The translations under genes and the position numbers were made by a program. Of a stretch of 64,000 bases of DNA, positions 14,020 to 24,552 are shown one piece after another; position 1 is the stretch's first letter, and each line of letters starts with the position of its first letter. This stretch comes from Candidatus Eubacterium faecigallinarum (lineage in GTDB: Bacteria > Bacillota > Clostridia > Oscillospirales > Acutalibacteraceae), in the NCBI GenBank assembly GCA_019115455.1, contig DXDN01000006.1:1-64000 (forward strand), read 5' to 3'. The notes beneath the pieces are model-generated. The model searched no databases and was not told where the DNA came from. It saw only the letters and a program-made list of their open reading frames with translations.

Positions 14020-17000
14020 TTATTTATAAGAGAAACTATCCTGAAGATAAAAGGAGTATAAAAGCGCCTCTTTAACAGGCTTTTTCAGGGTTTTTGAAAT
14101 GGCTTCTTTATAAAACATAATCTGTCTGCGGTAACGCTCAAGCAGTTCGTCAGGAGTCTTTACCCTGTCGGTTTTATAATCCAGCAGTACGAGTTTGCCG
14201 TCCTCTTCAAATACACAGTCCGCTATCCCCTGCACGAGAATTTTGTCATCGTAATCTGTGTCATAAATATCCCTTGCTGAAATAAACGAGGAAATTTTAA
14301 TTTCCCTGTAGATTTTATCCGAGTTAAACAATCTTCTTGCAAGGCTGCTTGCAAAGAATGAACTGAGCTTTTCTCTGTCCAGGCTTTGTGCTTGCTGCTG
14401 AGTTATAAAATCAAGCTCTGTTAAGCGTTCAATTTCCTTTTCAATATCTTCTTTTGCCGATTCATATGAGCAAAACTGCATAAACGTGTGCATAGCAGTA
14501 CCACGCTGAGCCGCAGTCATCGCGCTTTTATTCATAAATGACGGCTTGGCAGACGTGATATAGTCAAATCCGCTTTCAACGCTGTCGAGTGATGAAGCAG
14601 TAAGCTTTGACGCCATACATTCAAGCTCTTTTCTGGGATAGCTGTAATTCAGCTTATCATCTATTGCCTGAACTATATCAGCGTCGTAAGGTATTTCTTC
14701 AATTTCATCAGCGCTCTTTTGCTCCCTTTCATCATCATTGATAATGTTAATATCCAGATGGAAATCAGATTCGCATAAATTGATGTCGGAGGTGATGAAA
14801 CTTCTCAGTTTTTCAGCGTCCTTATGCAGTAAGGCACACATAAGGAAAAGGTCGGCGTCGCAATTGATTTTTCTGCAAAGATACGGATTTATCCTGCCTT
14901 CAATGATGTTTGAGGAAAGCCGTTTTATCTTACTTTCAAGATTGTCGCAGCTGATAAACGATATAAACTGTTCTTTTGCACGGGTCATGGCAACGTACAA
15001 TACACGCAGATTTTCGCTCATTAGCTCGTATGAGTTTTTGTCCTTAATTACGGCATACGCTATCGAGCTGTACTCATACATTTTTTCCTCGTCGTGGCAT
15101 TTTAGACCAAGACCCATAGAGGTATTTAGAAGCAGTTTGTCGTTTAAATCTGATTTGTTGTAGTTTCTGTTTGTTCCTGCAAAAATACAAATCGGAAATT
15201 CAAGTCCCTTTGAATGATGAACGGACATTATTTTAACAGCGTCCTGATTTACGCTTCCGAGAGGAGCTGAATCAATGCTTTTGTCCGATTCTTCAATACG
15301 GTCAAGATAACGCAAAAAGGCTGTTAGACCTATGTTTACGCCCTTTTCAAAGCTCTCGGCAAAGGATATCAGCTTAATAATGTTCTGATACCGCTGACGG
15401 GCATTACCCATAGCGTTTATATATGATATTATACCCGTATCCTCAACAATATATCTTATAAATGCTGACACGGACATCGTTACACTTATCTTCTTAAGGT
15501 CGGAAAGTTTGGCTACAAATTCCTTAACCTTGGGTATATTTGAGTTAAAAACACCTGTGTAGAGGCTTTTGCCGTTTGCCTGTATTTTTATTTCGGCAAG
15601 CTCATCGGCTGAAAATGAATAAAACGGCGACATCATTACTGCCAGAAGCGGAATATCCTGCATAGGATTATTGACTGCACGCAGTAGTGACATAATCATT
15701 TTTATTTCATTGTTTTCAAAAAGATTTGTCGCATTATCGCACAAGACAGGTATGCCGTATTCAGTAAGCACCTTGGAATAATTGCCTATGTGACTTTTAA
15801 GGCTTCGCATAAGTATAGCAAAATCGCCATACCTCACAGGACGATAACCGTCGCCGTCTTTGATAAGCTCCTTTGACGATACCTTTTTGATAATTACTTT
15901 GGCTATTTCCTCAGCCTCTTTTTCGTCGGTTTTCTCACCTTTTACTCCTGTGATAATATTTATCTGGGCACTGCTGATGTCGCTGTCCTTATATTTTGCC
16001 TGACAGTTCAGAAATTCCTCTTCGTTATAGTCAATTTCTCCCAGTTGCTCGCTCATAAGATTAGAGAAAATAAAGTTTACGTAGGAGCAGATATCATGCC
16101 TGCTTCTGAAATTTTTATCAAGAATAATCTTTGACGAGCTTTCTCCGTCTAAGGCGTCATAATTTTTGTACGCTTTTTTGCGTGCATTAAAAATATGCGG
16201 CATAGCAAGCCTGAAACGATAGATGCTCTGTTTTATGTCCCCTACCGTAAAAAGGTTAGAACCGTTTGACAGATATGTAAATAAAAGGTCCTGTGCCTCG
16301 TTGGTGTCCTGGTACTCATCAACAAGAATTTCATAAAAATATGAGGAAAGTTCTCTGGCAAGCTCGCTTCGCTCAATCTCCCCTTTTTCGTTAAGGCTGA
16401 AAAGAAGTTCAATTGCAAAGTGCTCTATATCAGAGAATGAATAGCTGTTTTTCTCCCTTTTTTCATCCATTAGCTTTTCGTCAACGGCTTTTACAAGGCT
16501 GACAAGGGATCTAAGCTGTGAATAAAGCGTTTTCACATCCTGAGTGTATTCATTGCTGTCTTCAATAAAAAATGACGGTATATCGCTTTTTAAAAGCTTT
16601 TTATATATCTCCCTGTTTGATTTAAGCCTATCCGCCACTACAGCGTCAATTTTAGACGAGGACGGCAGACGAAGAAACGTTGCTTCTCTCTCGTTTAACA
16701 GCTCGTCCCAGGAGTTTTGAAAAGCATTTTTAAAACGTGTAAATTCGGACAAATCGTTTTCAAACACGTCCTTAAATTTAACAGTCAGCTTTTCGTCCTC
16801 AAACTCTGCGAGGGATAAATTTTCGCTGACAAGATTAATTCCGAGATCAAATAAAGTCTCAAGCTGACTGGTTATGTATGAATACCATATTGTATCAGAA
16901 AGCGGCGTTGATGGATTATATTTTTCAACAGCGTTTTCAAGCCAGTAATACGGAAACGGCTGAGCGTAGATAAATCTCAGAAGCTTTTTTACAGCCTCAA

Positions 17001-17511
17001 TAATCGGCTTGTCGTTATTGGGAGTTGTGAAGGACTCAATAAGCGACATAAAATCCTTGTTTCCCTCATTAAAGAACTGCTCTAACACTTCGTTTATTAC
17101 AGTATCTTCAAGCAGCTGCAGCTCGCTTTCGTCAAGAACGGTGAAATCCTGGTTTATTGAAAGGTCGTAAAAATGCTCCCTTACAAGATTGGCACAAAAT
17201 GCGTCAATCGTACAGATTTTTGCACCTGAAAGAGCGGAAAGCTGCTTTTTGTAAAATGTTTCGCCGGGATTTTCTTTAATACAGTTATTAAGGGATTTCG
17301 AGATCCTGTATTTCATTTCAGCGGCGGCAGCGTTAGTAAAGGTGACAATCAGCAGTCTGTCAATGTCAACGGGATTTTCGGGATCGGTTATCATTCGAAT
17401 CACACGCTCAACAAGAACGGCTGTTTTACCTGAGCCGGCGGCAGCGCTGACAAGAATATTCCTGCCTGTGGCGTTAATAGCGTCACTCTGCTGTTGAGTC
17501 CAATTCGGCAT
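14020..17511 (-). CDS. addA: ATP-dependent helicase/nuclease subunit A (AddA)
   Basis: A 1163-residue UvrD-like helicase with a C-terminal RecB-type nuclease, the partner of AddB in double-strand break resection. Walker [17 protein letters not shown] is near residue 30, the Walker B region [12 protein letters not shown] near 390, and helicase motif [12 protein letters not shown] near 760. The nuclease core is [23 protein letters not shown] near 1105. I choose the ATG at 17511, ten bases after AGGAG; an ATG at 17520 lies too close to it. The gene start overlaps the 3' end of addB by 29 bases, which suggests coupled translation. Confidence 0.96.
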   Translation of the reverse strand: MPNWTQQQSDAINATGRNILVSAAAGSGKTAVLVERVIRMITDPENPVDIDRLLIVTFTNAAAAEMKYRISKSLNNCIKENPGETFYKKQLSALSGAKICTIDAFCANLVREHFYDLSINQDFTVLDESELQLLEDTVINEVLEQFFNEGNKDFMSLIESFTTPNNDKPIIEAVKKLLRFIYAQPFPYYWLENAVEKYNPSTPLSDTIWYSYITSQLETLFDLGINLVSENLSLAEFEDEKLTVKFKDVFENDLSEFTRFKNAFQNSWDELLNEREATFLRLPSSSKIDAVVADRLKSNREIYKKLLKSDIPSFFIEDSNEYTQDVKTLYSQLRSLVSLVKAVDEKLMDEKREKNSYSFSDIEHFAIELLFSLNEKGEIERSELARELSSYFYEILVDEYQDTNEAQDLLFTYLSNGSNLFTVGDIKQSIYRFRLAMPHIFNARKKAYKNYDALDGESSSKIILDKNFRSRHDICSYVNFIFSNLMSEQLGEIDYNEEEFLNCQAKYKDSDISSAQINIITGVKGEKTDEKEAEEIAKVIIKKVSSKELIKDGDGYRPVRYGDFAILMRSLKSHIGNYSKVLTEYGIPVLCDNATNLFENNEIKMIMSLLRAVNNPMQDIPLLAVMMSPFYSFSADELAEIKIQANGKSLYTGVFNSNIPKVKEFVAKLSDLKKISVTMSVSAFIRYIVEDTGIISYINAMGNARQRYQNIIKLISFAESFEKGVNIGLTAFLRYLDRIEESDKSIDSAPLGSVNQDAVKIMSVHHSKGLEFPICIFAGTNRNYNKSDLNDKLLLNTSMGLGLKCHDEEKMYEYSSIAYAVIKDKNSYELMSENLRVLYVAMTRAKEQFISFISCDNLESKIKRLSSNIIEGRINPYLCRKINCDADLFLMCALLHKDAEKLRSFITSDINLCESDFHLDINIINDDEREQKSADEIEEIPYDADIVQAIDDKLNYSYPRKELECMASKLTASSLDSVESGFDYITSAKPSFMNKSAMTAAQRGTAMHTFMQFCSYESAKEDIEKEIERLTELDFITQQQAQSLDREKLSSFFASSLARRLFNSDKIYREIKISSFISARDIYDTDYDDKILVQGIADCVFEEDGKLVLLDYKTDRVKTPDELLERYRRQIMFYKEAISKTLKKPVKEALLYSFYLQDSFSYK

Positions 17512-20500
17512 TGTCACCATACTCCTTTCTCAAAATTTCTCTTACCTCGCTGTCTGTGAGATCCGGGGTAACACGTTCTTCAATATTTCCTACAGAAGAG
17601 CACACGTCGGAATAATCACAGAATTCACAGGTGCTTTTGTGATTTTTATTTTTCACAGGACTGCGCTGTATATTGCCGCTATGAAGCTCCATACCCATTT
17701 CAGCTATCAGCGAGTTAATTTTTTTATGAATTCTTCCGAGCTCTTCAAGTGTTGCAAGCTGACCGGTGAGCTCGCCGCCTTTTTTCACCTTAACGGGTAT
17801 GTACTTGCCCTCAAGCCCGTGTTCCATAGCCTCGGCAATTTCTCCGTCAAGGTCGGATATAACAATCCCCTTCATTTTAAATGAATCGGATTCCTGCGCA
17901 GAAATATTGCTAAGCGCCTGCTTTTTTGAATCAAAGCTGAACATATTGCGCGACGAGTGCATATAGAGCACTCCGGCAGGAATACCGTTATACTTTGATG
18001 ATTTATCTTCCGAGATAGAAAAGAGATATACGAACATTTGCAAATTCAGTCCGTACATAATATCGCTGAGACTGAAAAGCTTTTTACCGGATTTATAATC
18101 TATAACTCTGACATATTTTTCGCCGTCTTTTTCAAACGTATCAACTCTGTCAACACTGCCGCGTATCTGAATTGTGCCGCCGTCTTCAAGAGGCAGTACC
18201 TCAGGCTTTACCTGAGCGTCAAGGTCGATTGCAAGTTCAAAGGCTTTAGCTTCAAAATCGCTTTTTGAAAACTCTTGTGAAAGATGCACCGCAACACTGT
18301 AAATCAGCTTTGAAAGGCGCATATAATTGTACCTGAAGCGAACAGAAACATCTGTAACATTGCCCATTTCATTTTTAAAGTACTCGCTGACAAGCACGTC
18401 AACTGCCGTTTTAATTTCCGCTTCGCTCATCTGAGCAAGCTTTTTACTTCCGTAGCCGGAAAGCAGTTTTTCAAGCACATAGTGGATGAGAGTACCCCTC
18501 TGCATAGGGTCAATCTCTGCCTTTTTTCTGGGTCTTGCGTTTAATCCGAACTTACAGAAATATCTGAAAGGACAGTTATAAAAATCTTCAATCCTTGATG
18601 CAGAGATATACATGTTATAACCAAACAGCGAGGTTGCAAGTTTTTTGTCCTTGATTTTGACTTCTGAATTCTGAGCCATTGCTTTGACGTAGGAAAATTT
18701 AGGGTCGTTTTCAAAATATTTTTTCAGCGATGCGGAGAAAGCGGAATTAATATTAAACTGCTCGCACATAAGCTCAAACGCGTTGGTTCTCGTTTCAACC
18801 AAATCAATATTATCAATATCCGTATATGAATATTCAAATACGTTATCAAAAATATTTTTAACGGAAACAACTATTTCCGACGGAGAGACCGCCGATGAGC
18901 TGCCGGCGCTGTAAGAAATAAAGAGCTTTTCGCTGGGTGCGGCGCAAGCCATATAAGCAAAATACCTTTCCTGGAGAGTGAGAATCTCACCGTATGAGTA
19001 GAGTTTAAAATCATTTTCAAGCAGGATTTTTCTGTCGCTTTCGCTGAGAAGTCCTCCTCCGCTGACAGCCTGAGGAAATTCACCTTCGTTTGCGCCTAAT
19101 ACAAATACGGCAGCGGGATTATCAGTTCTGATTCTGTCAGCCTGACCCACCTGAACATTGTCAATTCCTGACGGAAGAACGCCCATGTCCTCGGCGGCTA
19201 CAACCAGCGAGAAACACTTGGCAAATTCTTTTAAACTTACTTTTTCATCAGCAAGCGTCTGGGGAATATCGCTTAAAATTTTCATAACGGTTTCCCACAC
19301 CGTTTTCTGCTGAATAGCAAGAGCATGGTGGTTGATTTGTGCCAGTTTTACGGCATATTCCTGTATTTTTTTGTCGGCTTTGAAATTAATTAAGGTATAA
19401 TAAATCTGCCGACAGATTGTTTCCGCGTCAGCATTTTTTACTGCTTTTTTAAATTTAAGAATCGGTGCGATGAGCTTTTCTCTGGCAGAATTTATTTTCT
19501 CCAACAGGTGCCTGTCACGATCATCTATGCTGCTGACAAAGCCTTTTGTGGAATTTTCAAAAGGTTTTGTCCATTTGGAGCCGTTGATGTTCCAGAGGTA
19601 AACATAGTTTTCAAGACTATTGATATCTTCGTCTAAAATATCCGTGAGCCCTGTTTTGGCAAGGCTGAGAATGTCGTCGCTTCTAAGTGAATAATTTACA
19701 CATCTTAAGAGATATTCAATAAAAACAACGGGCGGCTGGCATTTTACCGGCTGCCTTTCATCGTTAAAAAACGGTATATCGTATTTTTTAAAAGCGCTTA
19801 AAAGCTCTGCTCTGTATTTTTCAATATCCCTTGTAATTACAGCAATATCATTTGCTTTATAACCGCTTCTGAGAAGCTTTCTTATTTGTCGTGCCGTTTC
19901 GCAGCATTCATCGGTGACACTGTCTGCACAGTATATTTTTACGTTTTCCGTGCACTTTTCAGCCTCAGAAGTTTCAGAAAATATGTATTTTTCAACAAAA
20001 CGCATATCGCTGTTTTTGGCTCTGTAATTTATCTTAAGATATTCTGTTTGAAATTCAATTGCGGCTTTATTAGCGATTTTTTCAAGTATTTTTGCCGAAT
20101 CGTTAACATAAGCGAAAAGGTCGTATCTGTTGTCTGACGGGTATGAGTCTGTGCATAGGGTTATCGTTACGCATTTTGCCTCTTTAATTATAAGCTCGAG
20201 TATTTTATATTCCTGAGCCACAAAGCCGTTAAAGCCGTCAATAAAAATATTTTTGCCTTTAAAATAATTCTTGCCCGCCAGTTTTTCATAAAGTACAGTA
20301 AGCTCATTTGCAGGGTCAATGTATTTATTTTTTGTTATGTTTTCATAGGCGCTCATTATTACAGCTATGTCGGACATCTTTCTGCGCAGCGTCTCGGAAC
20401 TAATTGAGCAAGACAGGTCAATAATTTCCTGAGAATTTAGGTTACATGACCTCATCTCATCGTAAATTTTAATCATAGAATTTACGAAAGAAGCGGAATC

Positions 20501-20833
20501 AAGCTTTTTATTAAAAAGAGTCAGGCTTTCCTTTGACTGTTCCACGGCTTTCATCATAAGAATTGCCTTTGAGCCCTTTGACAAAATCGGCGTACCGAAT
20601 CCGCCGTAAAGTCTGCTGGCAGAATCCGAAAGTCTTGAAAACGAAGAATTTTCAACTGCCGAAATGCCTGATTCCCCAAGGTCACTGAGCAATCTTCTTT
20701 CGCACACTAAGGAGTACTGTTCAGGAGTGAGAAGCAGAATATCTTTTTCGCCGTTTTCTACAAGCTGCTTAATTTTGCTGAAAACATATTCAGTTTTACC
20801 GTAGCCGGAGCGGCCGAAAACAAGTTTAAGCAT
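17483..20833 (-). CDS. addB: ATP-dependent helicase/nuclease subunit B (AddB)
   Basis: A 1116-residue partner of AddA. It has an N-terminal Walker A (FGRSGYGKTEY, residues 6-16), degenerate helicase-like domains that in the family recognise Chi, and a C-terminal nuclease with RVIDYKSGKKLF near 930. The iron-sulfur cluster cysteines are visible as one in FYNCPFRYFC (near 790) and three in STCEFCDYSDVC (near 1070). It is first of the addB-addA pair and 10 bases after the DUF2461 gene stop, so the upstream genes are probably on the same transcript. Confidence 0.95.
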   Translation of the reverse strand: MLKLVFGRSGYGKTEYVFSKIKQLVENGEKDILLLTPEQYSLVCERRLLSDLGESGISAVENSSFSRLSDSASRLYGGFGTPILSKGSKAILMMKAVEQSKESLTLFNKKLDSASFVNSMIKIYDEMRSCNLNSQEIIDLSCSISSETLRRKMSDIAVIMSAYENITKNKYIDPANELTVLYEKLAGKNYFKGKNIFIDGFNGFVAQEYKILELIIKEAKCVTITLCTDSYPSDNRYDLFAYVNDSAKILEKIANKAAIEFQTEYLKINYRAKNSDMRFVEKYIFSETSEAEKCTENVKIYCADSVTDECCETARQIRKLLRSGYKANDIAVITRDIEKYRAELLSAFKKYDIPFFNDERQPVKCQPPVVFIEYLLRCVNYSLRSDDILSLAKTGLTDILDEDINSLENYVYLWNINGSKWTKPFENSTKGFVSSIDDRDRHLLEKINSAREKLIAPILKFKKAVKNADAETICRQIYYTLINFKADKKIQEYAVKLAQINHHALAIQQKTVWETVMKILSDIPQTLADEKVSLKEFAKCFSLVVAAEDMGVLPSGIDNVQVGQADRIRTDNPAAVFVLGANEGEFPQAVSGGGLLSESDRKILLENDFKLYSYGEILTLQERYFAYMACAAPSEKLFISYSAGSSSAVSPSEIVVSVKNIFDNVFEYSYTDIDNIDLVETRTNAFELMCEQFNINSAFSASLKKYFENDPKFSYVKAMAQNSEVKIKDKKLATSLFGYNMYISASRIEDFYNCPFRYFCKFGLNARPRKKAEIDPMQRGTLIHYVLEKLLSGYGSKKLAQMSEAEIKTAVDVLVSEYFKNEMGNVTDVSVRFRYNYMRLSKLIYSVAVHLSQEFSKSDFEAKAFELAIDLDAQVKPEVLPLEDGGTIQIRGSVDRVDTFEKDGEKYVRVIDYKSGKKLFSLSDIMYGLNLQMFVYLFSISEDKSSKYNGIPAGVLYMHSSRNMFSFDSKKQALSNISAQESDSFKMKGIVISDLDGEIAEAMEHGLEGKYIPVKVKKGGELTGQLATLEELGRIHKKINSLIAEMGMELHSGNIQRSPVKNKNHKSTCEFCDYSDVCSSVGNIEERVTPDLTDSEVREILRKEYGDNAELDSTAE

Positions 20834-20842
20834 AATTCACCG

Positions 20843-21568
20843 TTATCTTCTAAAATAATCCTCAGGTTTTATCAGTCCCTGATTCATAAGATTTTCATAT
20901 GCGTCGATAAAAAATTCATACATAGGTCTTGCAATATCGAATGCAAGTTTAAGCTCGTCTATCAGTGAGCTGTCCCCTATCCTTGCAAGGTCAAACGAAG
21001 AGTAGCTAAATGACATATTTTTTGCTTTAAGATAGGGCTTAAGCTCATCGGGAGCGTCGGGATACAGCTCTTTTTTGTATTCCTCAGCGCACTCGTACTT
21101 AAAACCGGCGTCTTCACAGGCTTTGACCGCATCAAGCCACCTATCAGGATGTTTTAATATAAGGCGGTGCACTTCTTTAAAATATGACGTTCTGTAAAGC
21201 CAGAAAACAAGCCCGTATCCATAACGGTCCGGATAAAATTCAAAATAGTAAAACGGAGCGCCTGGAAATTCATTTTTATACCGTCTGAAAAACATCCACA
21301 TATTTTCACGGTATTTGATTTTATTACGTCTGCCTCTGGTGTCACGATAAATTCTGGAAACGGATCTAACGGGATCAGTAAGCATCTGATCGTCGATATC
21401 CAGCATAAGCTCGCTTAAATCAAGCATAATCTGGCGCATAGGGACAGTGATTCCCTGCTTTAATTCTTCCTTATGCTCTTCATAAAACGCTCTTGAGTCG
21501 TTAAATCTGTTTTCACACAAAAGCTGGATGCTCTCCGGCTTTATTCCTTTAAAATTATATTCACTCAT
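20843..21568 (-). CDS. DUF2461 domain protein
   Basis: A 241-residue protein covering a full DUF2461 (TIGR02453-type) domain: FNDSRAFYEEHKEELKQ at the start, then SRIYRDTRGRRNKIKYRENMW, YFEFYPDRYGYGLVFW and a C-terminal FELAR-like helix region. The family has no settled function. Its ATGA start overlaps the stop of the preceding PLP-enzyme gene (21565), so translation is likely coupled. No signal peptide or membrane segment is present. Confidence 0.85.
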   Translation of the reverse strand: MSEYNFKGIKPESIQLLCENRFNDSRAFYEEHKEELKQGITVPMRQIMLDLSELMLDIDDQMLTDPVRSVSRIYRDTRGRRNKIKYRENMWMFFRRYKNEFPGAPFYYFEFYPDRYGYGLVFWLYRTSYFKEVHRLILKHPDRWLDAVKACEDAGFKYECAEEYKKELYPDAPDELKPYLKAKNMSFSYSSFDLARIGDSSLIDELKLAFDIARPMYEFFIDAYENLMNQGLIKPEDYFRR

Positions 21569-22827
21569 TTAAGTAAACCCTTATCCTCCATTTGCTGAGC
21601 GGCAAGAAGCGCGCATATTTTTGCGCTGTGGAAATTAAGTCCGCCCTGAATCCAGGCGTAGTAAGGCTCCCTGATAGGAGCGTCAGCAGAAAGCTCAATG
21701 GACGAGCCGAGAGTAAAGGCGCCTGCCGCCATAACAACCTTACTGTCATATCCGGGCATGTCCCACGGTTCAGGCAAAACAAAACTGTCAACCGGGCTTC
21801 CGCTTTGGATTCCCTGACAGAATGCAACAAGACTGTCGGGATTTTCAAGCCCCAGTGACTGAACAATATCATGCCTTATTTCATCATATTTTGGTGTGAC
21901 GTCGTATCCGAAGCTTTCAAACAACGCAGAAATGAAAACAGCACTCTTCAGCGCTTCACCAACTGTATGAGCGGCGAAAAACAGCCCCATAAACAGCTCC
22001 CTGTTGTGACCGAGAGTTGCCCCTACTTCCCTGCCGAGTCCCGGCGTTGTAAGTCTGTAAGCGCATTTTTCCACAAGATCCGCTCTACCGGCAATGTATC
22101 CGCCTGTTGAAGCTATGCCGCCTCCGGCATTTTTAATCATCGAGCCGGCAATTAAATCCGCACCTACCTCGGTAGGTTCTCTTTTTTCAACGAATTCTCC
22201 GTAGCAGTTGTCAACCATGACGATTACAGAGGGATTTTTCTTTTTTGCAATTGAGCTGATTTTTTCTATTTCGGCGACTGAAAGGCTGGGTCTGAGCTCA
22301 TATCCCCTGCTTCGCTGAATGTAGACCATTGTAACGGAATCGTCCACAGCGCTTTCAATTGCGTCATAATCAGGTCTTTCGTTTTTCAAAGGAACTTCGT
22401 CGTATGTAATACCAAAATCCTTAAGTGAGCCCATTCCTTCGCCGCTGATACCGATTACACCGTGAATAGTGTCATAGGGCGTACCCGTAACACAAAGCAT
22501 CTTGTCGCCAGGTCTGAGCACACCGTAAAGAGCTGTTGCGAGAGTGTGAGTACCACAGGTAAAATTATGGCGGACAAGAGCGTCCTCAGCTCCGAAAACC
22601 TTAGCCCAAACCTTGTCGAGAGTCTCGCGTCCCCTGTCGCCGTATCCATAGCCAGTGCTCGTATTAAAATGGCTCTCGGATACTCCGCATTCAATAAACG
22701 CTTTTTGTGTTTTAAGCTGATTATACTCTGTTATTTCATCAATGTAATCAAATGGTTCTTTGCATAGTTTCAGCGCTTTGTCTGAAGCCTTTTCTATTCT
22801 TTCGCTGATATTAAAAAATGGGGTCAT
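21565..22827 (-). CDS. PLP-dependent enzyme, methionine gamma-lyase/aluminium-resistance (Alum_res) family
   Basis: A 420-residue fold-type I PLP enzyme of the COG4100 family, annotated as cystathionine beta-lyase-like or involved in aluminium resistance. Signature parts: TGYGYGDRGRETLDKVWA, VRHNFTCGTHTLATALYGVLRPGD, MVDNCYGEFVE and the probable PLP-lysine in AGSMIKNAGGGIASTGGYIAG. The true substrate is uncertain. It overlaps both neighbours by four bases (GNAT upstream, DUF2461 downstream), so it sits in a tight operon. Confidence 0.9.
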   Translation of the reverse strand: MTPFFNISERIEKASDKALKLCKEPFDYIDEITEYNQLKTQKAFIECGVSESHFNTSTGYGYGDRGRETLDKVWAKVFGAEDALVRHNFTCGTHTLATALYGVLRPGDKMLCVTGTPYDTIHGVIGISGEGMGSLKDFGITYDEVPLKNERPDYDAIESAVDDSVTMVYIQRSRGYELRPSLSVAEIEKISSIAKKKNPSVIVMVDNCYGEFVEKREPTEVGADLIAGSMIKNAGGGIASTGGYIAGRADLVEKCAYRLTTPGLGREVGATLGHNRELFMGLFFAAHTVGEALKSAVFISALFESFGYDVTPKYDEIRHDIVQSLGLENPDSLVAFCQGIQSGSPVDSFVLPEPWDMPGYDSKVVMAAGAFTLGSSIELSADAPIREPYYAWIQGGLNFHSAKICALLAAQQMEDKGLLK

Positions 22828-23546
22828 TTGTACATTCTCCAGTTTCCGTTGTTTTTAAAGCCGAGCCGTTTATAAAACTGCTCGTTAAGTTCTTTTTCTC
22901 GCATAAGATAAATTTTGCCTTTGATATCGCCTGTCATTTCGCTGACAAGGGCTGAGCCGTAACCAAGTCCCCGGTATTCCTCAGATGTTCTTACGGCGCT
23001 CAATACTGCGTCATCATTGTATATTGAAGAAAAAATACCGCTGGAAATTATAACTCCGTTAATATTAAGTGTGTACGCCCTTGCACAGCCGTGCCTTATC
23101 CTGTGGCTTATATCAACGTACCAGGATTCAAAATCAGCGGTGTCATAATCAACAAAATTAAATAATTCCATAAGTTTCGGATATTTGTCGATTTCCGCCC
23201 TGGCGGCAGATATTTCCACCTTTTTGTCCGAAACCATTATAACTCCCTGTGTGTACGGTGCTGTGTGATTAAACGAAGCGTCGCAAAGAAGAGTTGAATA
23301 GCCTAAAACGCTGATTAACTCACTGATTTCATTTGTGTCGGCATTGTCATTAAAACAAAGGGTAAAATCAAAATCAAGCTTAGAGATAATTGCTGTTATG
23401 CGGTTATCTGAATCAAGCTGCCTGTAAAAAACCGCAAAATCATATGAAAAGCCGTATGCTTTTGCCAGCGAAATTATCCTGACATAAAAAAGGTCGTCAC
23501 GATAAAAGCCGCTAAGTTCTGAAATATCGTTAATTTTTTCAATCAT
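22824..23546 (-). CDS. GNAT-family N-acetyltransferase
   Basis: A 240-residue protein. The C-terminal half holds a GNAT acetyl-CoA site: VRTSEEYRGLGYGSALVSEMT (motif A, R-x-x-G-x-G) and a final FYKRLGFKNNGNWRMYK (motif B). The N-terminal half (1-120) is not clearly assigned. The acceptor is unknown. The start overlaps the M42 peptidase gene by eight bases and the end overlaps the PLP enzyme gene by four. Confidence 0.85.
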   Translation of the reverse strand: MIEKINDISELSGFYRDDLFYVRIISLAKAYGFSYDFAVFYRQLDSDNRITAIISKLDFDFTLCFNDNADTNEISELISVLGYSTLLCDASFNHTAPYTQGVIMVSDKKVEISAARAEIDKYPKLMELFNFVDYDTADFESWYVDISHRIRHGCARAYTLNINGVIISSGIFSSIYNDDAVLSAVRTSEEYRGLGYGSALVSEMTGDIKGKIYLMREKELNEQFYKRLGFKNNGNWRMYK

Positions 23547-24552
23547 TGTTATCGCAGTTAAGCTCTGGCAGCAGTGTTTTAATCAATTTTTGAGTCTCGG
23601 CAATGTCAGATTTTTTGACAACTGAGGAACCTGAATGGATATATCTGCAGGGAAGCGAAACGGCAAGCACTCTGCTTCCTCCGGCGCTTGTTTGTATAGC
23701 GCCTGCATCATTTCCGCCGGCAATTGCTGTTTTAGTCTGTGCTTTGATGTTATTATCTTTGGCAGTTTTCATTGCAAGGGAGTAAAGCATTTTGTCATAA
23801 ATAGTTCTGCCGTCCATGAATGAAACTACCGGTCCGTTTCCTAAAACGCACACCCTGTCGCCGCCCTTAACGCCGCATAAATCTGCCGCAGTTGTGGCTT
23901 CTATAACAACAGCGATATCGCTCTTAACTTGATATGACGTGCAGGCGGCTCCTCTGAGCCCTACCTCTTCCTGAACGTTAAAGCAAAACCACGTGTCATA
24001 GGCAAGGTCCGACTTGATGAGATCAATCAGAATCATACACCCAATCCTGTCGTCAAGTGCCTTAGACATAATGTATCCGTCGCCAAACTCAGCATAGTCC
24101 GAAGAAAAATATGCGTAATCGCCCAGCTGTACGAACTCAAGGGCATTTTCACGGCTTACAGCGCCGATATCAATTTTCATTGATTTAAAATCAGGGGCTT
24201 TCTTTTTTTCTTCGTCATTAAGCAGATGTATAGGTTTTAGTCCTATAACGCCGTCAATACTGTTTAATGTAACAGTTCTGTTTGCAACGACTTTAGGGTC
24301 GATTCCGCCGACGGGACTGAATGACAAATATCCGTTTTCGTCAATATCTGTGATTATGAATCCTACCTCATCCATGTGGGCACTGAGCATCACTTTTTTA
24401 TCAGGACGTGCTGCACCCTTTTTAAACGCAATTATTGAGCCGAGCCTGTCAATGCTGTAGTCGCAGCAGTCCTTGATTTGATTAATAATAAATTCACGTA
24501 CGCTGCCCTCATCACCTGAGGTGGAATTTAAAGCGCAAAGTTCCTTAAGCAT
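23539..24552 (-). CDS. M42-family metallopeptidase (copy 2 of a tandem pair)
   Basis: A 337-residue zinc/cobalt aminopeptidase of the M42 (glutamyl aminopeptidase/endoglucanase M) family. Metal-site motifs: SAHMDEVGFII, the bridging Asp in KALDDRIGC, the catalytic Glu pair in VQEEVGLRGA, the Asp/Glu in EATTAADL and the final His in CRYIHS. It overlaps its upstream paralogue by eight bases. The two copies are clearly related but diverged, so the duplication is old. Confidence 0.92.
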   Translation of the reverse strand: MLKELCALNSTSGDEGSVREFIINQIKDCCDYSIDRLGSIIAFKKGAARPDKKVMLSAHMDEVGFIITDIDENGYLSFSPVGGIDPKVVANRTVTLNSIDGVIGLKPIHLLNDEEKKKAPDFKSMKIDIGAVSRENALEFVQLGDYAYFSSDYAEFGDGYIMSKALDDRIGCMILIDLIKSDLAYDTWFCFNVQEEVGLRGAACTSYQVKSDIAVVIEATTAADLCGVKGGDRVCVLGNGPVVSFMDGRTIYDKMLYSLAMKTAKDNNIKAQTKTAIAGGNDAGAIQTSAGGSRVLAVSLPCRYIHSGSSVVKKSDIAETQKLIKTLLPELNCDNND